Assembly (NCBI RefSeq): GCF_006569205.1
Contig: NZ_VIGD01000014.1
Coordinates: forward strand, 1-64,000
Source of the DNA: Ureibacillus terrenus
GTDB lineage: Bacteria; Bacillota; Bacilli; Bacillales_A; Planococcaceae
DNA length: 64,000 nucleotides
Reading direction: 5' to 3'
In this document: piece after piece, positions 54,621 through 61,553 of the stretch
Position numbering within the stretch: position 1 is the first letter of the stretch
Layout: every line of letters begins with the position of its first letter
Translations under genes and position numbers: made by a program
Notes under the pieces: model-generated
What the model saw: only the letters and a program-made list of their open reading frames with translations
The model's database searches: none
What the model was told of the DNA's origin: nothing

Positions 54621-55253
54621 TTAATACATATACCTATATTTGAATCGCAATCGGTCAAAACGCGTAATCGTATCGTTATCAACCCGTTTCCCGATGCGAA
54701 CCATCAAGCAATTTGCCGGATGCGACGTGATTTCCGGATCATCTGTCGCACAATATTCGAAACCTGCAGTTTTCATCAAATTTTCCATCATTCTCCGATA
54801 ATCCCAAACATTGAGGCCGGTTCCTTTTAAATCCCAGTGCCAGTAATATTCCGTTGTAAATATTAAATAGTCTTCCATTTCATCCGCCATGAAAGACACT
54901 TCCAACAATTTTTTGGCAACACCGGCTCCCCTATATGATGGTATCACCTCAATAGCCCCCAATTCTAGTACATTTTCTATTTTATCTTCCGCCCATCTCT
55001 CAAGAGGATCCGGATATAGATAAGTAACATAGCCGATAATTGTATTATTGTTTCGGGCGATAATAATTCTGCCTTCTTCTAATTTCGCTATGCCGATTAA
55101 TGCCTTTTTTTGCTGCTCTGGAGGCCTGAATGCTGTCAAATCTTCGTGGAAATCCAGCTTTTCGATCGTTTCAGGCAGCACGGGTCCTTCGACAAAAACT
55201 GTGCCTTGAGGCGTTTCCAGCTGTGCGCAATGGTAATTTTTTATATGTTGCAT
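54621..55253 (-). CDS. acuA: Protein acetyltransferase AcuA
   Basis: AcuA is a GNAT-family acetyltransferase that inactivates acetyl-CoA synthetase by acetylating its catalytic lysine. The 210-aa length equals B. subtilis AcuA. The GNAT core is visible around ENVLELGAIEVIPSYRGAGV and AKKLLEVSF near residues 105-130, with the acetyl-CoA loop RGAGVA. I choose the third start codon, ATG 55253, 8 nt from AAGGGG; two in-frame codons just upstream are too close. It is divergent from acsA, its target. Confidence 0.94.
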   Translation of the reverse strand: MQHIKNYHCAQLETPQGTVFVEGPVLPETIEKLDFHEDLTAFRPPEQQKKALIGIAKLEEGRIIIARNNNTIIGYVTYLYPDPLERWAEDKIENVLELGAIEVIPSYRGAGVAKKLLEVSFMADEMEDYLIFTTEYYWHWDLKGTGLNVWDYRRMMENLMKTAGFEYCATDDPEITSHPANCLMVRIGKRVDNDTITRFDRLRFKYRYMY

Positions 55254-55417
55254 AACCATCACCCCTTCATCTATTACTTACATTATATGATAAAATTGGC
55301 GCATAAAAGCAGAAATTTGTGAAAAATAAAGAAATTCATGAAATCTTAAAAATATTTTGCTAATTATAATGATTCATTGTAAAATGTAAAATATCATAGA
55401 AAGAAAGGGGAAATTTA

Positions 55418-57151
55418 ATGGGGATGAAAACGACGGAGAAATTAGCAGTTGTACCAGGGGATTATCATTTGAAAAATTATGAAGAAACTTATGCTAATTT
55501 CGACTGGAAAGAAGTGGAGAAAGCATTTACTTGGTATGAGACGGGGAGAGTAAATGCTGCCTACGAAGCAATCGATCGTCATGCAGATTCAGAAGAACGA
55601 AAAAACAAAGTGGCTCTTTATTTTAGTAACGGGGATCGTAAAGAAGCCTACACGTTCTATGATATGAAACGCATGACAAACAAGGCTGCGAATGTGTTCA
55701 AACAATTCGCGGATCTTGAAAAAGGGGATCGTTTATTTATCTTTATGCCAAGATCTCCTGAATTGTATTTTTCATTGCTTGGCGCATTGAAATTGGGATT
55801 GATTGTCGGACCGCTCTTTGAAGCATTTATGGAAGGGGCGGTATATGACAGATTATCCAACAGTGAAGCAAAAGCACTTGTGACAACACCTGAGTTGTTA
55901 AAACGCGTTCCGTTAGATAGATTGCCGCACTTGGAAAAAGTGTTTGTTGTCGGGGATCAAGTAGAAGAAAATGAAAAAATTGTCGATTTTAATAAAAGAT
56001 TGGAAGAAGCGTCTGACGAATTCGACATCGTCTGGGTTGACCGGGAAGACGGAATGCTTTTGCATTATACGTCCGGTTCAACGGGAGCTCCAAAAGGGGT
56101 ATTGCATGTCCATAATGCAATGATTCAGCACTATCAGACAGCCCGTTGGGTATTGGATTTACATGATGATGACATTTATTGGTGCACAGCGGACCCGGGA
56201 TGGGTTACCGGAACTGCGTATGGAATTTTCGGTCCATGGCTGAATGGCATAACGAATGTCATCATTGGCGGACGTTTCAGCCCGGAAAGATGGTACGGCG
56301 CCATTGAAGAATATGGTGTTACGGTATGGTATAGTGCACCGACTGCCTTCAGAATGCTGATGGGTGCCGGTACTGCCGTCTTAAAACAATATGATTTATC
56401 TTCTTTGCGGCATGTGCTCTCAGTGGGTGAACCTTTAAATCCGGAAGTAATTCGTTGGGGCATGAAAGAATTGGGCCATCGCATTCACGATACATGGTGG
56501 ATGACAGAAACTGGCGGACACATGATTTGCAACTACCCTTGCATGGAAATTAAGCCTGGCTCCATGGGCAAACCAATCCCGGGAGTTTATGCTACGATTG
56601 TGGATGATGAAGGAAATGAATTGCCGCCATATACGATGGGTAACCTGGCGATCCGCAAAGGTTGGCCGTCCATGATGAGAGCGATTTGGAAAAACCCTGA
56701 GCGTTATCAGCAATATTTCTTGAAAGACAAATGGTACGTGTCAGGAGATTCCGCATATAAAGATGAAGATGGATACTTCTGGTTCCAAGGCCGTGTCGAT
56801 GATGTCATTATGACAGCCGGCGAACGGGTTGGACCATTTGAAGTAGAAAGCAAATTGATTGAGCACCCGGATGTAGTGGAAGCCGGCGTTATCGGAAAAC
56901 CGGATCCGGTCCGTGGTGAAATCATTAAAGCCTTTATCGTACTGCGGCCAGGGGTTGAGCCGACAGATGAATTGAAGGAAGACATCCGCCAATTCGTAAA
57001 AACGGGTCTCGCTGCCCATGCAGCACCTAGAGAAATCGAATTTAGAGACAAACTTCCGAAAACACGAAGCGGTAAGATTATGCGCCGCGTGTTGAAAGCT
57101 TGGGAATTGAATCTTCCGACAGGCGACTTGTCAACAATGGAAGATGATTAA
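55418..57151 (+). CDS. acsA: Acetyl-CoA synthetase
   Basis: AcsA activates acetate to acetyl-CoA through acetyl-AMP. The 577-aa protein has the P-loop HYTSGSTGAPKGV, WWMTETGGHM, the WYVSGDSAYKDEDGY core, and the acetylatable lysine in KTRSGKIMRR near the C-terminus, which AcuA modifies. Length is typical of the Bacillus enzyme. AAAGGGG precedes the ATG. It diverges from acuA over about 165 nt; TTGCTA (55358) and TAAAAT (55380) may be its promoter. I found no convincing cre site there. Confidence 0.96.
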   Translation: MGMKTTEKLAVVPGDYHLKNYEETYANFDWKEVEKAFTWYETGRVNAAYEAIDRHADSEERKNKVALYFSNGDRKEAYTFYDMKRMTNKAANVFKQFADLEKGDRLFIFMPRSPELYFSLLGALKLGLIVGPLFEAFMEGAVYDRLSNSEAKALVTTPELLKRVPLDRLPHLEKVFVVGDQVEENEKIVDFNKRLEEASDEFDIVWVDREDGMLLHYTSGSTGAPKGVLHVHNAMIQHYQTARWVLDLHDDDIYWCTADPGWVTGTAYGIFGPWLNGITNVIIGGRFSPERWYGAIEEYGVTVWYSAPTAFRMLMGAGTAVLKQYDLSSLRHVLSVGEPLNPEVIRWGMKELGHRIHDTWWMTETGGHMICNYPCMEIKPGSMGKPIPGVYATIVDDEGNELPPYTMGNLAIRKGWPSMMRAIWKNPERYQQYFLKDKWYVSGDSAYKDEDGYFWFQGRVDDVIMTAGERVGPFEVESKLIEHPDVVEAGVIGKPDPVRGEIIKAFIVLRPGVEPTDELKEDIRQFVKTGLAAHAAPREIEFRDKLPKTRSGKIMRRVLKAWELNLPTGDLSTMEDD

Positions 57152-57204
57152 TTGACACTCCGCCGCCATGTGATTTATTGAGCAAGATAATAATTATGCA
57201 TCCA

Positions 57205-57255
57205 CCGAAGGATATTTCATTTTTCGACAAATGAATATCCTTCGGTTTTTATTTA
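57205..57255 (+). terminator. Terminator after acsA
   Basis: A long stem (CCGAAGGATATTTCATTT with AAATGAATATCCTTCGG, one mismatch) is followed by TTTTTATTTAATT. Confidence 0.93.
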
Positions 57256-57288
57256 ATTAAGAAAGTTTTTTAATATATAAACATACAT

Positions 57289-57317
57289 TTGACTTTATAA
57301 TTATACAAGTTTATACT
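57289..57317 (+). promoter_or_regulatory. Promoter of argCJBD with ARG-box-like spacer
   Basis: TTGACT (57289-57294) and TATACT (57312-57317) are 17 nt apart. The spacer region contains CTTTATAATTATACAAG (57293-57309), which is close to the ArgR/AhrC operator consensus (TGAATwwwwATTCA-type). A bound arginine repressor would cover the promoter. Confidence 0.6.
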
Positions 57318-57346
57318 AACATTATCTGACTGAAGAGGTGAGTGCG

Positions 57347-58381
57347 TTGAAAGTTGCTATTATTGGAGCTACCGGTTATGGTGGTTTGGAATTAATCCGT
57401 TTTTTGCACAATCATCCTGAAGTGGAAAAGATGGATTTATTTACGTCTTCCGAAGAAGGGGTCATTTTTTCATCGAAATATGGGCATCTATTAAATATTC
57501 AAGATGTGCCCCTTCAAAAAATAGATTATGAGACGTTGGAAAATTATGATGTTGTTTTTACGAGCACACCAAGCGGCGTTACAAGCAAATTGCTGCCTCC
57601 GCTCGTGGGAAAAGGGCCAAAATTGATCGATTTGTCCGGAGACTATCGATTGAAAAATCTGCAAGATTACGAGAAATGGTATAAAAAAGATCCTGCTCCA
57701 CAAGAAATTGTGGATCAAAGCGTATATGGCCTGACAGAATGGAATGAAAAGAATATAAAAGAAGCTGTCCTAATCGCCAATCCTGGCTGCTATCCGACAG
57801 CTGCACTTTTATCCATTCTTCCATTCATCAAGGAAGGGTTAATCGATCCATCCTTTTTGGTCATTGATGCGAAAAGCGGCGTTTCCGGAGCCGGGAACAA
57901 ACCTTCGAGAACAACTCATTTCAGTGAAACAAATGAAAATTTCTCGATTTATAAAATAAATGAACATCAACATATTCCTGAAATCGAACAAGCCATTGAA
58001 ATGTTTACAGGAGTAAAAACAGCCATTACTTTTAACACCCATTTAGTGCCGATGACACGGGGGATTTTGGCGACTTCCTACGCGCCTGTGAAAGACGGGG
58101 TAACAACGGAAGATTTGACGGAATGTTTGATGGAAACATATAAACGGCATCCTTTCGTCCGTGTCATTACGGACGCCAATACAATCGGGACGAGCCGGGT
58201 TAAAGGTTCCAACTATTGTGATGTGTTCGCAAAAATTGATGAACGGACAAACCGGGCTACAATAGTAAGTGTAATTGATAATTTAGTAAAGGGTGCTGCA
58301 GGACAAGCGATTCAAAATATGAATGTACAATTTGGATTGCCGCAAACGACCGGTTTGGATGTCGTACCATTGTTTATTTAA
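57347..58381 (+). CDS. argC: N-acetyl-gamma-glutamyl-phosphate reductase
   Basis: ArgC reduces N-acetylglutamyl phosphate with NADPH in arginine synthesis. The 344-aa protein begins KVAIIGATGYGGLELIR (NADP-binding), has the catalytic Cys in NPGCYPTAALL near residue 146 and SGVSGAG after it. I choose TTG 57347, 6 nt from AGAGGTG, because family members start just before the K-V/I-I motif; GTG 57338 overlaps the site. It heads argC-argJ-argB-argD. Confidence 0.96.
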   Translation: MKVAIIGATGYGGLELIRFLHNHPEVEKMDLFTSSEEGVIFSSKYGHLLNIQDVPLQKIDYETLENYDVVFTSTPSGVTSKLLPPLVGKGPKLIDLSGDYRLKNLQDYEKWYKKDPAPQEIVDQSVYGLTEWNEKNIKEAVLIANPGCYPTAALLSILPFIKEGLIDPSFLVIDAKSGVSGAGNKPSRTTHFSETNENFSIYKINEHQHIPEIEQAIEMFTGVKTAITFNTHLVPMTRGILATSYAPVKDGVTTEDLTECLMETYKRHPFVRVITDANTIGTSRVKGSNYCDVFAKIDERTNRATIVSVIDNLVKGAAGQAIQNMNVQFGLPQTTGLDVVPLFI

Positions 58382-58414
58382 CCAGCTGGCTATGTAAGAA
58401 ATGGAGGAATTTAA

Positions 58415-59635
58415 ATGTCGTCAATTAGAGAAATGAAACTATCTAGCAAAAATATTGTATCCCCTAAAGGATTTAAAGCAGCGGGGATTCACTGCGGTAT
58501 CAAGCATAAGAAAAAAGATTTGGCGATTTTATACAGTGAGGTGCCTGCAAGTGTTGCAGGGGTGTTTACAACCAATAAAGTACAGGCTGCGCCGATTAAA
58601 GTAACCAAAGAAGTGGTTTATGAAACGAAAAAAATGCAGGCGGTAATTGTCAATTCCGGGAATGCCAATGCGTGTACCGGAAAGCAGGGATTGCTGGATG
58701 CTTATGAAATGCAGCAATTGGCCGCGGAAAAATTGGGCATTGATCCGAAGCTGGTCGGTGTTTCTTCAACCGGTGTCATTGGCGAATTGATGAAAATGGA
58801 TTGCATCCGCGAAGGGGTAAAAAAGATTGAACTCGGAAACTCATTGGAAAATGGGATCGATTTTGCGCAGGCGATTTTAACTACGGATACGGTGATGAAA
58901 AATACAACATATTCCACTCAAATTGATGGAAAAGAAGTCATCATTTCCGGAACTGCGAAAGGTTCCGGAATGATTGAGCCGAACATGGCAACAATGCTTG
59001 CGTTTATTACAACAGATGCCAATATCGAATCTGATGTGCTGCAAAAAGCGCTATCGGAAATTACGGATGTGACATTCAACTGTATTACGGTTGATGGTGA
59101 TACATCCACTAATGATATGGTTTTGGTATTGGCCAATGGTCTTGCCGGAAATAATCCGTTGACACCGGAGCATCCGGATTGGAACAATTTTTATAAAACA
59201 TTAAAAATGGTTGCGGAAGACTTATCGAAAGCGATCGCACGGGACGGGGAAGGCGCAACGAAGCTCATTGAAGTGGAGGTCGACGGGGCCGTTTCCGATG
59301 AAGAAGCCCGCAAAATCGCCAAAACCGTTGTCGGTTCCCCGCTTGTGAAGACGGCGGTTTTCGGCTGCGATGCCAACTGGGGACGCATCATTTGCGCTGT
59401 CGGCTATAGTGGTGCCACTGTTGATCCGGAAAAAATCATCATTAAAATCGGCGATAAGAAAATGGTGGAAAATGGCGAACCGATTCCGTTTGATGAAGAC
59501 GAACTCATTAAAATTTTAAAAGCCAATGAAATTAAAATTTATGTTTCGCTAGGTTTAGGCGACGGCCATGGGATTGCATGGGGGTGCGATTTAACGTATG
59601 ACTACGTGCAAATCAACGCAAGTTACCGCTCGTAA
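58415..59635 (+). CDS. argJ: Bifunctional ornithine acetyltransferase/N-acetylglutamate synthase
   Basis: ArgJ recycles the acetyl group from acetylornithine to glutamate and can also use acetyl-CoA. The 406-aa precursor cleaves itself before the Thr in IEPNMATMLAFITTDA, which is present near residue 193. Other family segments are NSGNANACTG near residue 76 and GANWGRII-type CDANWGRIICAVGYSG. TGGAGG precedes the ATG. It starts 33 nt after argC and overlaps argB by 38 nt. Confidence 0.96.
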   Translation: MSSIREMKLSSKNIVSPKGFKAAGIHCGIKHKKKDLAILYSEVPASVAGVFTTNKVQAAPIKVTKEVVYETKKMQAVIVNSGNANACTGKQGLLDAYEMQQLAAEKLGIDPKLVGVSSTGVIGELMKMDCIREGVKKIELGNSLENGIDFAQAILTTDTVMKNTTYSTQIDGKEVIISGTAKGSGMIEPNMATMLAFITTDANIESDVLQKALSEITDVTFNCITVDGDTSTNDMVLVLANGLAGNNPLTPEHPDWNNFYKTLKMVAEDLSKAIARDGEGATKLIEVEVDGAVSDEEARKIAKTVVGSPLVKTAVFGCDANWGRIICAVGYSGATVDPEKIIIKIGDKKMVENGEPIPFDEDELIKILKANEIKIYVSLGLGDGHGIAWGCDLTYDYVQINASYRS

Positions 59636-60377
59636 GCGAATCGTCATCAAATTGGGCGGAAGCACTTTAGAAGGCTTGAATGAAGCGTTCTTTTCCAATT
59701 TTAAAACCCTTCAGGAGGATGGCTACGAAATTATCATCACCCATGGCGGGGGGCCTGCAATTAATCGGGAATTGGAAAAAAGGGATGTCCCTTCCCATAA
59801 AATCAACGGGATCCGTGTAACGAACGAAGAAGCGATGGAAATCGTCCAGTCGACGCTGATTGGCCAAGTGAATCCAAAACTTGTCCATGATTTGAACCAG
59901 GCAGGGATTCAGGCCATCGGTTTAAACGGATTCGACATGAATCTCCTTGAATGTGAATTTTTGGACTTCGAAACTTATGGATATGTGGGCGAAATCAAAA
60001 AGATCGATACCGCGATTATCGATATCCTGACGGCAAACAATGTTGTGCCGGTTATCAGCTGCATCGGCGCTACCGAAACCGGGCAAGGATTAAATATCAA
60101 CGGTGATACGGTAGCCAGTGAAATCGCCCTGGCTGTTGGTGCGGAACGTTTGCTGTTAGTGACGGATGTATCAGGAATCCGCATCGGCGGCGAATACCAG
60201 AAAGAGGTGACTCCTGAACAAATCCGTCAATGGATTGAAGAGGGGAAAATTACCGGAGGAATGATTCCAAAAGTCGAAGGGGCGATCCGGGTGCTAAATG
60301 CCGGCATCCCGAAAGTGGAAATTGTTGATGATACGTTGACAGGGACAACAATAACAAGCAAGGAGTTAGTAAAATGA
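59598..60377 (+). CDS. argB: Acetylglutamate kinase
   Basis: ArgB phosphorylates N-acetylglutamate. The 259-aa amino-acid-kinase-fold protein shows IKLGGSTLEG at the phosphate-binding start, THGGGPAINREL, GLNGFDMNLLE and NGDTVASEIALAVGAERLLLVTDVSG. Start ATG 59598 lies inside argJ, giving about 14 extra residues before the conserved core; no other in-frame start with a ribosome binding site is seen. It overlaps argD by 4 nt. Confidence 0.94.
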   Translation: MTTCKSTQVTARKRIVIKLGGSTLEGLNEAFFSNFKTLQEDGYEIIITHGGGPAINRELEKRDVPSHKINGIRVTNEEAMEIVQSTLIGQVNPKLVHDLNQAGIQAIGLNGFDMNLLECEFLDFETYGYVGEIKKIDTAIIDILTANNVVPVISCIGATETGQGLNINGDTVASEIALAVGAERLLLVTDVSGIRIGGEYQKEVTPEQIRQWIEEGKITGGMIPKVEGAIRVLNAGIPKVEIVDDTLTGTTITSKELVK

Positions 60378-61510
60378 GTGCATTGTTTAATACTTATGCA
60401 AGAAGACCGATTGCTCTTGTTGAAGGGAAAGGAACGATTGTAAAAGACCAAAACGGAAAAGAATATTTGGATTTTACAAGCGGAATTGCCGTATTATCAC
60501 TGGGGCATGCCCATCCGGAGCTTGTAAAAGCCCTCCGGGAGCAAAGCGAAAAGATTTGGCATACGAGCAATTTGTTCCAGGCTCCATGGCAAGAAAAACT
60601 TGCCGAATCTTTAGTCAAAGATACTCATTTTTCTTACGCTTTTTTCTGCAATAGCGGAGCGGAGGCGAATGAAGCCGCCATCAAACTTGCCCGCAAGCAT
60701 ACCGGAAAACATCATATCATCACTTTTAAACAATCTTTCCATGGACGCACATTTGGCTCCATGAGCGCCACAGGGCAGGAAAAAATCCAAAAAGGCTTTG
60801 GGCCTATGTTGGAAAAATTCACGTATTTGCCATTCAATGATGTGGATGCATTAAGAAATGCCGTCGATGATTCCGTTGCCGCCATTATGCTCGAAGTGAT
60901 ACAGGGAGAAGGCGGCGTCAATCCGGTAACCGACGAATTTGCGGAGGCAATTCAAGAAATCTGTTCCCAAAGCGATATATTGTTAATTGTTGATGAAGTT
61001 CAGACAGGAATCGGAAGAACGGGAAGCCGCTTTGCTTTCGAACAAACTCCATTAAAACCGGACATTATTTCTTTGGCGAAAGGGCTCGGCGGAGGTTTCC
61101 CAATTGCTGCGATTTTAGGAACAAAAGAATTGTATGATACCTTTGGTCCCGGAAGCCACGGCACCACTTTCGGAGGAAATCCATTGGGCGTTGCGGTTGC
61201 CCAAAAGGTCATTGACATTGTCTTCCAACCGGAATTTTTAAATGAAGTGAAAAAGAAATCCGAATATTTCATCGACAAGTTGAAAGAGGCTTTCCCTGAC
61301 GGAGAATTTAAAGTTAAAGGGAAAGGTTTGCTGCTTGGCTTGGAAAGCGAAAATGAAGTGGGAGAATATATTGGAAAATTGGAAGAAGCCGGCCTTTTAG
61401 TATGCCCAGCCGGCACAAAAGTGTTGCGGCTGCTCCCTCCTCTTACGGTGAAATATGAAGAAATTGATGATGCGGTTGCCATCCTGAAAAAAGTATTATC
61501 GCGGAAATAA
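60374..61510 (+). CDS. argD: Acetylornithine aminotransferase
   Basis: ArgD is a PLP-dependent class III aminotransferase making N-acetylornithine. The 378-aa protein has NSGAEANEAAIKLARKH, SFHGRTFGSMSATG, DEVQTGIGRTG and the PLP lysine in SLAKGLGGGFPIAAI. Length is normal. In B. subtilis carA, carB and argF follow; here a bidirectional terminator follows and the operon ends with four genes. Confidence 0.96.
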   Translation: MSALFNTYARRPIALVEGKGTIVKDQNGKEYLDFTSGIAVLSLGHAHPELVKALREQSEKIWHTSNLFQAPWQEKLAESLVKDTHFSYAFFCNSGAEANEAAIKLARKHTGKHHIITFKQSFHGRTFGSMSATGQEKIQKGFGPMLEKFTYLPFNDVDALRNAVDDSVAAIMLEVIQGEGGVNPVTDEFAEAIQEICSQSDILLIVDEVQTGIGRTGSRFAFEQTPLKPDIISLAKGLGGGFPIAAILGTKELYDTFGPGSHGTTFGGNPLGVAVAQKVIDIVFQPEFLNEVKKKSEYFIDKLKEAFPDGEFKVKGKGLLLGLESENEVGEYIGKLEEAGLLVCPAGTKVLRLLPPLTVKYEEIDDAVAILKKVLSRK

Positions 61511-61553
61511 AAACAGCGGCACAAACTCTCAAAGTTTGTGCCGCTGTTTTTTT
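61511..61553. terminator. Bidirectional terminator, argD/penicillin-binding protein
   Basis: A perfect stem of about 17 bp (AAACAGCGGCACAAACT and its complement) with loop CTCAA runs into T7. It overlaps the stop codon of the minus-strand gene. Confidence 0.95.

Noticed and set aside
55254-55417. cre site between acuA and acsA
   Set aside because: I looked for TGnAAnCGnTnnCA-like symmetry and found none convincing by eye; a matrix scan would be decisive.
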